In this document: positions 35,106-43,795 of the stretch, piece after piece
How the letters are laid out: every line of letters starts with the position of its first letter
Position numbering within the stretch: the first letter of the stretch is position 1
Source of the DNA: Arthrobacter sp. ISL-65
GTDB lineage: Bacteria; Actinomycetota; Actinomycetes; Actinomycetales; Micrococcaceae
Length of the DNA: 64,000 bases
Assembly (NCBI RefSeq): GCF_018613795.1
Contig: NZ_JAGGPN010000012.1
Coordinates: forward strand, 19,769 to 83,768
Reading direction: 5' to 3'
The notes under the pieces: model-generated
Databases searched by the model: none
Seen by the model: the letters and a program-made list of their open reading frames with translations, nothing else
What the model was told of the DNA's origin: nothing
Translations under genes and position numbers: made by a program

Positions 35106-35317
35106 GGCGTACCCAACATCAGCTCACGGGTGCTGGTGACCACTGTCGATCCGGGCATGCCCGGGATGGGAGGGCCCGGCGGCCGGCTACCCAGGCGGGT
35201 CAGCCCCGATGGCGGGTCAGCCCCGGATGGTGATCGACGGCGACGGCGATGGGCCGGAGACCGGCAGAAGCGTGCCAGGTAGGACTTAAGAACCGTCAGA
35301 CTAGGCCTTAAACGGAA
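35106..35317. other. intergenic region with a short tandem repeat
   Basis: No gene seen. GGCGGGTCAGCCCCG(G)AT occurs twice in tandem (35194-35210 and 35211-35227). Confidence 0.5.
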
Positions 35318-35356
35318 AAAGCAGGGGCGCCATATGCAAAATGGCGCCTCTGCTTT
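35318..35356 (-). terminator. intrinsic terminator of the amidase gene
   Basis: AAAGCAGGGGCGCCAT pairs with ATGGCGCCTCTGCTTT (one G-T pair). On the minus strand it is followed by TTTTTCCG, ending the amidase transcript. Confidence 0.85.
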
Positions 35357-35400
35357 CCTGTTTCCCCCTTCGTGAACTTCGCGGAGGGGACGTTGTGCGG

Positions 35401-36816
35401 CTACCTGTGGTGGGCGGCGAGGCGTGCAGGCCGTTCCGTACCCCAGGCTGCGGCCTTTTCGTACGTCTGGGCCGCACGAAGCACCTTGCGGTCGGCGTGC
35501 CGGGGGCCGATGATCTGCAGGCCTGCCGGGAGGCCGGCCTCGGTGATGCCGCAGGGAATACTGATCGCCGGCTGCTGTGTCATGTTGAACGGGTAAGTGT
35601 ACGGAGTCCAGCTCGTCCAGTTCGGGGAATGCCAGCCTTCCGGGGCGTCCCGGTCCCGCGGGAAGGCGGGGATGGGGAGGGTGGGCGTCAGGAGCAGGTC
35701 GTAGGTTTCATGGAACAGCCCCATTTTCACCCCAAGGTCCATACGCACAGCGGTGGCACCAAGGAAGTCAGAGGCGCTGATCTCGCCCTGCTCCTGGATG
35801 GAACGGCGCAGCCCGGGATCCACCTTGTTGATGGCGTCCGGGCCATAGGCCTCAAGCACCTTGGCAGCACCCGCGAACCACAGAATGTGGAAAGCCTCCA
35901 CAGGATCCTCGATGCCGGGATCCACTTCCTCGATGACGGCGCCGGCGTCCGCCAGCACATCCACTGCGGCCCGCACCAGCCGCTCGATCTCCGGGTCGTT
36001 GATGCCGAAACCCAGCGTGGGGGAGAAAGCGACACGCATCCCCTTGACGCCGTCGTCCAGTCCGTCGAGGAAGGACCCTGCCGGCGTCGGGAGAGCGGAC
36101 CAATCGCGCGAATCGAAGCCCGTGATCACATCCAGCAGCAGGGCGGTGTCTTCCACGGTCCGGGTCATGGGCCCGGCATGGGCAAGGGTTCCGAACGGGC
36201 TGGCAGGGAACATGGGAACCAGTCCGTAAGTGGGCTTGATGGCCACCGTTCCGGTGAATGCGGCCGGGATGCGCACCGAGCCGCCGCCGTCCGTACCCAC
36301 AGACCAGGGGCCCATTCCGAGCCCCACAGCTGTGGCGCTGCCGCCGCTTGACCCGCCCGACGTCAGACCCTGGGCCCGGGGATTGCCGGTAGAGCCGTGG
36401 CGAAGGGAGTCGGTCACTCCCTTCCAGGCGAATTCCGGCGTGGCGGTCTTTCCAATGAGTACGGCGCCTGTTTCCCGCAGCCTCGCCACGCAGGGCGCGT
36501 CCTGATCCCAAGGCGCATCGGCATTGATCAGGTTGGTGCCGCGCAGCGTGGGCCGGCCCCGCGTGTAAAAGATGTCCTTGATGGAGGTGGGGACGCCATC
36601 ACCAGGGCCCAGGGGTTCGCCCTGTCGCCACCGGGCTTCGGATTCGCTGGCCTCCTGCAAAGCACTCTCTGCCTCGACGGAGACGAACGCGTTCACGTCG
36701 CAGTTTCCCGCCTCAATGGCGTCCAGGGCAGCCTGGGTGGCCTCCACGGGGGAGACTGTGCCGTTCCGGTATCCCGCCAACAGCTCCCCTGCTGTCAGAT
36801 CGGTAAGATCACTCAT
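35401..36816 (-). CDS. amidase signature family hydrolase
   Basis: 471 residues, normal length. Catalytic Lys in TSIKDIF (about 77), cis-Ser in the GGSSGGSATAVG box (about 153) and the nucleophile Ser in GTDGGGSVRIPAA (about 176). Amidase-signature enzymes hydrolyse amides to acid and ammonia or amine. Within this island it may cleave an amide or an N-acyl intermediate. AGGAGG precedes the ATG. Downstream of gabD on the same strand but with a 195-bp gap holding a diverged operator. Confidence 0.88.
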   Translation of the reverse strand: MSDLTDLTAGELLAGYRNGTVSPVEATQAALDAIEAGNCDVNAFVSVEAESALQEASESEARWRQGEPLGPGDGVPTSIKDIFYTRGRPTLRGTNLINADAPWDQDAPCVARLRETGAVLIGKTATPEFAWKGVTDSLRHGSTGNPRAQGLTSGGSSGGSATAVGLGMGPWSVGTDGGGSVRIPAAFTGTVAIKPTYGLVPMFPASPFGTLAHAGPMTRTVEDTALLLDVITGFDSRDWSALPTPAGSFLDGLDDGVKGMRVAFSPTLGFGINDPEIERLVRAAVDVLADAGAVIEEVDPGIEDPVEAFHILWFAGAAKVLEAYGPDAINKVDPGLRRSIQEQGEISASDFLGATAVRMDLGVKMGLFHETYDLLLTPTLPIPAFPRDRDAPEGWHSPNWTSWTPYTYPFNMTQQPAISIPCGITEAGLPAGLQIIGPRHADRKVLRAAQTYEKAAAWGTERPARLAAHHR

Positions 36817-36914
36817 TCTTGTTCCTCCTACTGGTTCCGCTGGGGTTCCAGGGTTGCTCGTGGTTAAGTGCGCCGGGGGCTTGCAGCATCAAGAAGGGCA
36901 CACCTGCTCGTAGG

Positions 36915-36926
36915 ATTGTTGACATT
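36915..36926 (-). promoter_or_regulatory. diverged GntR-type operator before the amidase gene
   Basis: ATTGTTGACATT, one change from the consensus, 99 bp upstream of the amidase start. Confidence 0.55.
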
Positions 36927-37011
36927 AACTATAGGGAGAAAACGACTCCGGGAACAGGCGCCGGCCTGTTCCCGGAGGAAGACGTCTTTACTGTGCAGCG
37001 GTGCCGCCGCC

Positions 37012-38505
37012 CTAGAGGCGGGGGAGGGCCATGTACTTGATCTCCAGGAACTCATCCAGGCCAACGCGGCCGCCTTCACGGCCGAGACCGGACGCCTTGA
37101 TGCCGCCGAAGGGAGCGGCGGGGTTGGAGACAATGCCGGTGTTCAGGCCCACCATGCCCACCTCCAGTTCCTCGCCCACGCGGAAGGCGCGGTCCAGGTC
37201 CTGGGTGAACAGGTAGCTGGCCAGGCCCCAGGGGGTGTCGTTGGCCAGCCGGACCACTTCCTCTTCAGTGTCGAAGGGAATGATCGGGGCCACCGGGCCG
37301 AAGATCTCCTCGCTCATCAGTGCCGCGTCCGGGCTGACGTCCGAAAGAACCGTGGGGGAGTAGAAGTAGCCGCTGCCCTCGGGGCGGGAACCGCCGCAGA
37401 CCACGGTGGCACCCTTGGCAACGGCGTCGTCCACCAGTTCCTGGACCTTGTTCAGCGCCTTCGCTTCCACCAAGGGCCCGACGTCGGTGCCCTCCTCCGC
37501 GCCGTCGCCCACCTTGAGTGCGCCAAGGCGCTTGGCGAGCCGGGCCGAGAACTCGGCGGCGACCGAACGCTGGACGAAAATGCGGTTGGCGGCGGTGCAG
37601 GCCTCGCCCATGTTCCGCATCTTAGCTGCGAACGCGCCCTCGACGGCGCGGTCCAGGTCGGCATCCTCGAACACGATCAGGGGTGCGTTTCCGCCGAGTT
37701 CCATCGAGGAGCGCATGACGTTCTTCGCCGCCTGTTCCAGGAGCCGCACGCCCACTCCGGTGGATCCGGTGAAGCTGACCTTGCGGGCGATGCCGCTCTC
37801 CATCCAGGGGGTGACCACCTCGGAAGCCTTGGTGGTGGTGACGACGTTCAGCACGCCCTTGGGCAGTCCGGCCTCCATCAGGATGTCCACCAGTGCCAGG
37901 GAGGACAGCGGGGTGAGGTTGGCAGGCTTGAAGACCATGGTGCAGCCTACGGCGATGGCGGGGCCGATCTTGCGGGTGCCCATGGCCAGCGGGAAGTTCC
38001 ACGGCGTCACCAGCACGCAGGGGCCCACCGGCTCCTTCGAGACGAGAATGCGGTTCTTGCCGTCACCGGTGGTGGTCAGGTCGCCGCCGATGCGCACGGC
38101 CTCCTCGGAGAACCAGCGGAAGAATTCTGCCGCATAGGCCACCTCGCCCTTGGCTTCGGCGAACGGCTTGCCCATTTCGGTAGTCATGATGAGCGCCAGC
38201 TCGTCCTGCCGGGCCATGATCAGGTCGAAGGCGCGCCGCAGAATTTCGCTGCGCTCGCGGGGCGGGGTCTTGGCCCACTGCTTCTGCACGCGGCCGGCGG
38301 TTTCGATAGCCCGGCGGGCGTCCTCCGGGCCGCCGTCGGCCACGGTGGCGATGACTTCCTCGGTGGCCGGGTTGACGACGTCAAACCGGGCGCCGGAAGC
38401 GGCCTCGGACCATTCGCCGTCGATGAACAGGTTGGTGCTCACCTTGGCGACGGCATCCAGCGCCTTCTGCGAGGTCCGGGAGTTGGTGGTTGCCTGGATG
38501 GTCAT
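37012..38505 (-). CDS. gabD: succinate-semialdehyde dehydrogenase-type aldehyde dehydrogenase
   Basis: 497 residues, normal length. NAD(P) binding and catalysis: TPWNFPLAMGTRKIGPAIA (about 165), VSFTGSTGVG (about 245), MELGGNAP (general-base Glu, about 268) and nucleophile Cys in MGEACTAANR (about 302). It oxidises a semialdehyde to the acid, probably the product of GabT; in an ectoine route this would be aspartate semialdehyde (DoeC role). ATG 38505 overlaps the stop of the upstream gene (ATGA) and follows AAAAGGA. The open frame upstream to 39165 is antisense-type noise. Confidence 0.9.
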   Translation of the reverse strand: MTIQATTNSRTSQKALDAVAKVSTNLFIDGEWSEAASGARFDVVNPATEEVIATVADGGPEDARRAIETAGRVQKQWAKTPPRERSEILRRAFDLIMARQDELALIMTTEMGKPFAEAKGEVAYAAEFFRWFSEEAVRIGGDLTTTGDGKNRILVSKEPVGPCVLVTPWNFPLAMGTRKIGPAIAVGCTMVFKPANLTPLSSLALVDILMEAGLPKGVLNVVTTTKASEVVTPWMESGIARKVSFTGSTGVGVRLLEQAAKNVMRSSMELGGNAPLIVFEDADLDRAVEGAFAAKMRNMGEACTAANRIFVQRSVAAEFSARLAKRLGALKVGDGAEEGTDVGPLVEAKALNKVQELVDDAVAKGATVVCGGSRPEGSGYFYSPTVLSDVSPDAALMSEEIFGPVAPIIPFDTEEEVVRLANDTPWGLASYLFTQDLDRAFRVGEELEVGMVGLNTGIVSNPAAPFGGIKASGLGREGGRVGLDEFLEIKYMALPRL

Positions 38506-41500
38506 GAGTAATCCTTTTCTGCTGTGGAAGGGAGTGGCTGGCGGCTGGCAAAGTCTGCCTGTTCGCCAGGGTCGAGGAGTTGGGCCAGATGGCGGCCCGG
38601 TCTGGAACTGTCGAGTTGCTGGACCTGCATGGCACAGGAGAACCCGTCGGTGAGGACCACGGAGTCCGTATCCGTCTGCCGCAGGGCGGGGGCGAGGGAC
38701 TGTTCGGCCACCTGCATGCTGACGTCGAAATGCTCTTTTTCGAAGCCGAAGTTTCCGGCGACGCCGCAGCAGCCGGTGGCATCCACGACGGCGCTGACGC
38801 CCATCGCACCGAGCGCCGAGCGCTGGGTGCCGGCGCCGAAGACGGAGTATTCGTGGCAGTGGGTCTGCAGCACCACCCGGTCCGGCAGCGGCTGTGCGGG
38901 AGCCGGTTTCCATCCTGACGTGGTGAGCTCTTCGATGTGGGATGCGAAGCTGCGGACCCTGGCTGCGACCCTGCGGGCCTGGTCTGTATGGACCAGCTCG
39001 GGAAGGTCCTTGCGCAGCGCGGCGGCGCAGCTGGGTTCGACCACCACGATGGGGCGGTCCGTGCCGTCGTCGAGCGCGACGGCGGCCTTGCCCAGCAATT
39101 TCTTGGCCGTATCCAGCTGTCCGGTGGAAATCCAGGTCAGGCCGCAGCAGGCGTCCGCGGAGCATTCGGTGGCGGAACCCGTGCTGGCCAGAACCCGTGC
39201 CGCTGCTCCTGCGACCTCCGGCCGGAAGCCGCGGGTGAAGGTGTCCACGAACAGGACCACGCCCTCCCCGCTTGGTGGGTTGCCGCCGTCACTGGGCTTG
39301 CGGACAGGCCCGACGCCGGCCGCGGCCACCTCGCTCCGCCACTCGCTGGCTCCCGCGAAGCGGGGCAGTGCCCGCTTGGTGGTGAGACCGCCCAATGCGG
39401 ACGCTGCTTTAGCCATGGGCGTGGACATTACGGCATTGACCAGGGGCGCGATCCGCCCGGTGATCTTGAGCCAGCGCGGCAGCCAGCCCAGGGAGTAGTG
39501 CGAGAGCGGGCGCCGCTTGCCGTCGTAGTAGTGGGAGAAGAACTCGGATTTGTAGGTGGCCATGTCGACGCCGGTGGGGCAGTCACTGGAACAGGCCTTG
39601 CAGGAGAGGCAGAGGTCAAGTGCCTCGCGGACCTCCTCGGACTTCCAGCCTTCCTCCACCGTGCGGGCCCCGCGGACCATGTCCTGCAGCACGCGCGAGC
39701 GGCCGCGGGTGGAGTCCTTTTCGTCCTTGGTGGCGCGGTAGCTCGGGCACATTACGCCGCCGGCATCCGTGCGGCAGCGGCCGACGCCGATGCAGCTCTG
39801 GACGGCATGGACCCAGGGGTCCGCGCCGCTCCCAGCAGAAGTATCGGGGGAGTCGGTCTCGGCCAGCGAGCCGCCGCCGGCGCCGAGCGGGCGGAGATCG
39901 AAGCTGGTCCGCCACTGCCGCTGCGGAACACCGTCGAGGGCAAGGTTGGCGTCCATCGCGTCCGCCTCGGTCAGTGATCCCGGATTCAGGATTCCTGCCG
40001 GGTCCCAGATGCGGCGGTAGTCGCCGAAAGCCGCCAGCATGCCCGGCGAGTACATCATCGGCAGGAGTTCCGAGCGGGCCCGGCCGTCGCCGTGCTCGCC
40101 GGAGAGTGAGCCGCCGTGCCGGACCACCAGTTCGGCGGCTTCGCGCGTGAACTTCCGGAAAACGTCCCGGCCTGTCTCGGTGCGCAGGTCGTAGGTGATG
40201 CGGATGTGCATGCAGCCGGCACCGAAGTGGCCGTACATGACACCCTTGAGGTCGTGGCGTGCGAGGAGTTCGCGGAAGTCCGAGAGGTAGTCGGCCAGGC
40301 TTTCGGGTGCCACGGCGGAGTCCTCCCAGCCGGGCCAGGATTCACCTCCGGTGGAGAGCCGTGCAGAAAGCCCGGCGCCGTCCTCCCGGACACGCCACAG
40401 GGATGCGCGCTCGATGCTGTCCGGAACCGTGCGGCCGTCCACCAGCCGACCGTTTTCCTTCAGGCGGGCAAGCAGGCGGTCCGCTTCGGCCTGAACCTCG
40501 CCGGGGTTGTCGCCGTCGAGGTCGACATAGAGCCAGGCCTTGCCCTCGGGCAGGCCAAGCACAGAGCGGTCCCCGCGGCGGAAGCGCATGGTGTCCACGA
40601 TCGCCTCGTCGATGCCTTCCACGGCAGCGGGGGAGAACTCCAGGATGGTCCCGATGTCCTTGGCTGCGTCCACCACATCCGCATAGCCCAGGCAGACCAG
40701 CAGGGCGCTGGCAGGTTTGGGGACCAGCTTCATCCGTGCACCCACGATGACGGCGCAGGTCCCTTCAGACCCGGCCAGGGCGCGGGCCACGTTGAAGCCC
40801 TTTTCTGGCAGCAGGTTGGCCAGATGGTAGCCGGAGACCTGGCGCTGGATGCGTTCGAGCTCGGTGCGGAACCCGGCCAGGTTGTTGTGGGCCAGTTCCT
40901 TGAGCTGCGCCGTGAGGACGGCAGCGCGCTGTTCGGAGACCGCGTCCGCGGGATCGGTTGCGCGCAGTCCGGTGGCCGTCGCGGTGAGCCGGGCCCCGTC
41001 GGAGGTGACGACGTCGATCTCTGCCACGTGATCAGAGGTCCGGCCGTAGCGGACGGAGTGATTGCCGCAGGCGTCATTCCCGAGTGACCCGCCGACGGTA
41101 GCACGGTTCTTGGAGGACGGGTCCGGGGCAAATGTGTAGCGGTGGCCCGTTGCCTTCTCGACTTCACGGGAGAGGACGGCGAGGACGACTCCCGGGTCCA
41201 CGGCCACCGTGCCGGCGGCCTCATCGATGCTGTGGATGCGGTTCATGTGCCGGGAAAAGTCCAGGACGACGCCGGGACCCATGGCATTCCCGGCCATGGA
41301 GGTTCCGCCGCCGCGGCCGATGAGCGGCGTTGCCATTTCGCGGCAGGCGGCAACAGTGGCGATGACGTCTTCGACGGTGCGCGGGAAGACCACGGCCAGC
41401 GGTGCCACCCGGTAGTTGGAGGCGTCGTAGGAGTACTCGGCGAGGCGGCGTGGCGAACTGTCCGCTGCCACGCCGGCCGACGCCAGGCGGGCCAGGACCG

Positions 41501-41576
41501 CAGGCTGCATGGTGTCCTCACCTTGCTTGCCGGCGTCCGTTGCCGGGGTCGCTGGGGGATGTGCGGCGTCAATCAT
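38502..41576 (-). CDS. FAD- and Fe-S-containing D-2-hydroxyacid dehydrogenase
   Basis: 1024 residues, typical of the fused glycolate/D-lactate/D-2-hydroxyglutarate dehydrogenases. FAD PCMH domain at about 65-280 (GRGGGTSMAGNAMG) and an FAD-oxidase C-terminal domain (GHFGAGCMHIR, about 460). Two 4Fe-4S clusters follow at CIGVGRCRT..GVMCP (about 600) and CLSCKACSSDCPTG (about 660), then two CCG-type motifs (CCGLTW and CCGVAGNFG). It oxidises a 2-hydroxy acid and passes electrons to the membrane. Starts 7 bp after gabT1; overlaps gabD. Substrate unknown. Confidence 0.88.
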   Translation of the reverse strand: MIDAAHPPATPATDAGKQGEDTMQPAVLARLASAGVAADSSPRRLAEYSYDASNYRVAPLAVVFPRTVEDVIATVAACREMATPLIGRGGGTSMAGNAMGPGVVLDFSRHMNRIHSIDEAAGTVAVDPGVVLAVLSREVEKATGHRYTFAPDPSSKNRATVGGSLGNDACGNHSVRYGRTSDHVAEIDVVTSDGARLTATATGLRATDPADAVSEQRAAVLTAQLKELAHNNLAGFRTELERIQRQVSGYHLANLLPEKGFNVARALAGSEGTCAVIVGARMKLVPKPASALLVCLGYADVVDAAKDIGTILEFSPAAVEGIDEAIVDTMRFRRGDRSVLGLPEGKAWLYVDLDGDNPGEVQAEADRLLARLKENGRLVDGRTVPDSIERASLWRVREDGAGLSARLSTGGESWPGWEDSAVAPESLADYLSDFRELLARHDLKGVMYGHFGAGCMHIRITYDLRTETGRDVFRKFTREAAELVVRHGGSLSGEHGDGRARSELLPMMYSPGMLAAFGDYRRIWDPAGILNPGSLTEADAMDANLALDGVPQRQWRTSFDLRPLGAGGGSLAETDSPDTSAGSGADPWVHAVQSCIGVGRCRTDAGGVMCPSYRATKDEKDSTRGRSRVLQDMVRGARTVEEGWKSEEVREALDLCLSCKACSSDCPTGVDMATYKSEFFSHYYDGKRRPLSHYSLGWLPRWLKITGRIAPLVNAVMSTPMAKAASALGGLTTKRALPRFAGASEWRSEVAAAGVGPVRKPSDGGNPPSGEGVVLFVDTFTRGFRPEVAGAAARVLASTGSATECSADACCGLTWISTGQLDTAKKLLGKAAVALDDGTDRPIVVVEPSCAAALRKDLPELVHTDQARRVAARVRSFASHIEELTTSGWKPAPAQPLPDRVVLQTHCHEYSVFGAGTQRSALGAMGVSAVVDATGCCGVAGNFGFEKEHFDVSMQVAEQSLAPALRQTDTDSVVLTDGFSCAMQVQQLDSSRPGRHLAQLLDPGEQADFASRQPLPSTAEKDYS

Positions 41577-41583
41577 GGAGTGC

Positions 41584-42861
41584 TCAGGCTCCTGTGGTGG
41601 CGGGGATGGCTCCGGTGACGGCGCCGACGGCGGTTTCGAAGCGTTCCAGGCCGAGGGTGATTTCCTCGGCGGTGACGACCAGGGCGGGGATGAGGCGTAC
41701 GACGTTGCCGGCCGGGCCGCAGGTCAGGGTCAGCAGGCCCTGGGTGGTGGTGGCCTGCTGGACCGCGGCGGCGGTTGTGGCGTCGGGGGTGCCGTCCTCG
41801 GTGGTGAATTCGATGCCCTGCATCAGGCCGCGCCCGCGCACGTCGCCGATGACGGGGAAGCGGGCCTGGATTTCCTTGAGGCCGGCCTGCAGCTGCTCGC
41901 CGCGGATCCGGGAGTTTTCCACCAGCCCTTCTTCCTTGACGACGTCCAGGGTCGCGACGCCGGCGGCGGCGGAGACGGCGTTCCCGCCGTAGGTGCCGCC
42001 CTGGGATCCGGGCCAGGCCTTGGCCATGGTCTCGGTGGACGCCGCGATCGCCGAGATCGGGAAGCCCGATGCGATGCCCTTGGCGGTGATGATGATGTCC
42101 GGGGTGGCGGTGGAGTACTGGTGGCCCCAGAACTTGCCGGTACGGCCCACGCCGGCCTGGACCTCGTCGAAGATCAGCTCGATGCCGTACTTATCTGCAC
42201 GTTCGCGCAGTCCTTCCATGAACGCCGGCGGGGTGGGCAGGTAGCCGCCGTCGCCCAGGGCCGGTTCGATCAGGAACGCCGCGGTGTCATTGGGGGCGGT
42301 GCGGGTCTGGAGCAGGTAGTCCAGTTCCTGCAGCGCGAACGCCACCGCGGCCGCCTCGTCCCACCCGTAGCGGTAGGCGTAGGGGAACGCGGACATGTGC
42401 ACCCCGGCCATCAGCGGCGCGAACCCGGCGGAAAACTTCGTGCCCGCCGTGGTCAGGGACGCCGCGGCGACCGTGCGGCCGTGGAAGCCGCCCTGGAACA
42501 CCACAATGTTCGGCCGGCCCGTGGCCATCCGGGCCAGGCGGATAGCAGCCTCCACCGCCTCAGACCCGGAGGTGGCGTAGAACACCGAATCCAGCCCGGC
42601 CGGCAGGACCTCGCCCAGCTTCTGGGTCAGCGCCAGCAGCGGCTGGTGCATCACCGTGGTGTACTGCGCGTGGATGATCTTGCCCACCTGCTCCCGCGCC
42701 GCCTCCACCACCCGCGGATGGCAGTGACCGGTGCTGGTCACACCAATACCGGTCGTGAAATCCAGATACGCCTGACCATCGGTGCCGTAAATCCAGGAAC
42801 CAAGGGCATGATCCACGACAACAGGCGTTGCTTGCTTCAATGCGGGGCTAAGGGAAGTCAT
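41584..42861 (-). CDS. gabT: class III aminotransferase, copy 1
   Basis: 425 residues. PLP-binding Lys in IITAKGIASG (about 267), Asp in IFDEVQAGVGRTG (about 240) and TSGSEAVEAAIRLAR (about 98) mark the GABA/diaminobutyrate aminotransferase family. In this island a likely reaction is L-2,4-diaminobutyrate to aspartate semialdehyde (DoeD role). Differs from copy 2 (48613-49926) at only four residues over the shared 425. The ATG at 42861 is 6 nt after a predicted -10 box and has no Shine-Dalgarno, suggesting leaderless mRNA. First gene of gabT-oxidase-gabD. Confidence 0.92.
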   Translation of the reverse strand: MTSLSPALKQATPVVVDHALGSWIYGTDGQAYLDFTTGIGVTSTGHCHPRVVEAAREQVGKIIHAQYTTVMHQPLLALTQKLGEVLPAGLDSVFYATSGSEAVEAAIRLARMATGRPNIVVFQGGFHGRTVAAASLTTAGTKFSAGFAPLMAGVHMSAFPYAYRYGWDEAAAVAFALQELDYLLQTRTAPNDTAAFLIEPALGDGGYLPTPPAFMEGLRERADKYGIELIFDEVQAGVGRTGKFWGHQYSTATPDIIITAKGIASGFPISAIAASTETMAKAWPGSQGGTYGGNAVSAAAGVATLDVVKEEGLVENSRIRGEQLQAGLKEIQARFPVIGDVRGRGLMQGIEFTTEDGTPDATTAAAVQQATTTQGLLTLTCGPAGNVVRLIPALVVTAEEITLGLERFETAVGAVTGAIPATTGA

Positions 42862-42867
42862 GCAGTC

Positions 42868-42900
42868 AATTCTGCCTTGAATTGCCCGATTGTCAACAAT
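42868..42900 (-). promoter_or_regulatory. gabT1 promoter with operator
   Basis: On the minus strand ATTGTTGACAAT (42889-42900) contains TTGACA; 17 bp on is AGAATT (42868-42873). The start codon follows after 6 nt. Confidence 0.75.
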
Positions 42901-42990
42901 AGTCATGAAATCCAACGCACCAAAGGTGCTTCCCGTCACACGCTGGGAGTGACCTGCGGCCCGCGGCGCTGGCTTGTTCAGGCCGGTAGG

Positions 42991-43024
42991 ATTGTTGACA
43001 ATCGTGATGGAGCCCACATAGCCT
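42991..43024 (+). promoter_or_regulatory. promoter with operator before the DUF3830 gene
   Basis: ATTGTTGACAAT (42991-43002) contains TTGACA (42995-43000); 18 bp on is TAGCCT (43019-43024). Divergent from the gabT1 promoter, about 90 bp apart. Confidence 0.75.
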
Positions 43025-43091
43025 GAGAGCACAACAGCAACCCAATGCCATCAAATCCAGTTATCAAACCCAACCAGGAAGTAAGGCAAAC

Positions 43092-43604
43092 ATGGCGCGG
43101 TACATCAACATCACCCTCGAGAAGCGCGGGGTCACCTGCAAGGCGCTCCTGCACGACGACGTCGCCCCCCGCACCAGCAAGGCGGTCTGGGACGCCCTGC
43201 CGCTCAGCAGCCAGGTGTTCCATGGAAAGTACGCCCGCAACGAGATTTACAACCTCGTGCCGGCCTTCGCCCCGCAGGAACCGGGTGCGGAGAACACCAC
43301 TGTCACTCCCATCCCCGGAGACGTCTGCTACTTCACGTTCACTTCCAACGACCTGAAGACGCCCTCGCACGGTTACGAGCAGGATTCCGATACTGACGCC
43401 GTCCAGACCATCGTGGACCTGGCTGTGTTCTACGGCCGCAACAACCTGCTGCTGAACGGTGACACCGGATGGGTTCCCGGGAACGTTTTCGCCACCATCG
43501 TTGAGGGCCTCGATGAGATGGCAGCAGCCTGCCAGGACATCTGGATGGGCGGTGCCCGCGACGAGACGCTGACGTACTCCCGCGCCGTAGACTCCACCCC
43601 GTAG
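43092..43604 (+). CDS. DUF3830 (cyclophilin-like fold) protein
   Basis: 170 residues. The family is predicted to have a cyclophilin-like barrel; visible are the N-terminal INITLEKRGVTCKALLHDD, the middle GDVCYFTF and the C-terminal GNVFATIVEGLDEMA. It is often found near EutA-like, M20 and M24 genes in amino-acid derivative catabolism, as here, but has no proven activity. Start preceded by AGGAAGTAAGG. Monocistronic with its own operator and terminator, so a dedicated role in the pathway is likely. Confidence 0.83.
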   Translation: MARYINITLEKRGVTCKALLHDDVAPRTSKAVWDALPLSSQVFHGKYARNEIYNLVPAFAPQEPGAENTTVTPIPGDVCYFTFTSNDLKTPSHGYEQDSDTDAVQTIVDLAVFYGRNNLLLNGDTGWVPGNVFATIVEGLDEMAAACQDIWMGGARDETLTYSRAVDSTP

Positions 43605-43621
43605 GCACGCACCCACGATTG

Positions 43622-43664
43622 TGAGCAGCCGGGCCGCTTCCAGCGGCCCGGCTGCTCTGTTTTT
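43622..43664 (+). terminator. intrinsic terminator of the DUF3830 gene
   Basis: GAGCAGCCGGGCCGC pairs with GCGGCCCGGCTGCTC around TTCCA, then TGTTTTT. Confidence 0.9.
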
Positions 43665-43700
43665 CGGCGGAAGCGCCAACAAGCCAGCGGAAGCACAAGT

Positions 43701-43733
43701 ACGGCCGGCTGCACGAAAGGTGCAGCCGGCCGT
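43701..43733 (-). terminator. hairpin after the M20 peptidase gene
   Basis: ACGGCCGGCTGCAC pairs with GTGCAGCCGGCCGT around GAAAG. Minus-strand T-run is poor, but the position (63 bp after the stop) fits a terminator. Confidence 0.65.
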
Positions 43734-43795
43734 TCTGGATTTGCCTGTTCTCGGTTACCAAACTTCGAAGCCAGGCGCTGAATTTATGGACGCTG

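Noticed and set aside
35194..35227. Tandem GGCGGGTCAGCCCC repeat as a regulatory array
   Set aside because: Only two copies, between a terminator and the end of another gene.
36868..38511. Long + strand open frame of 547 codons
   Set aside because: Antisense to gabD; no domain recognised.
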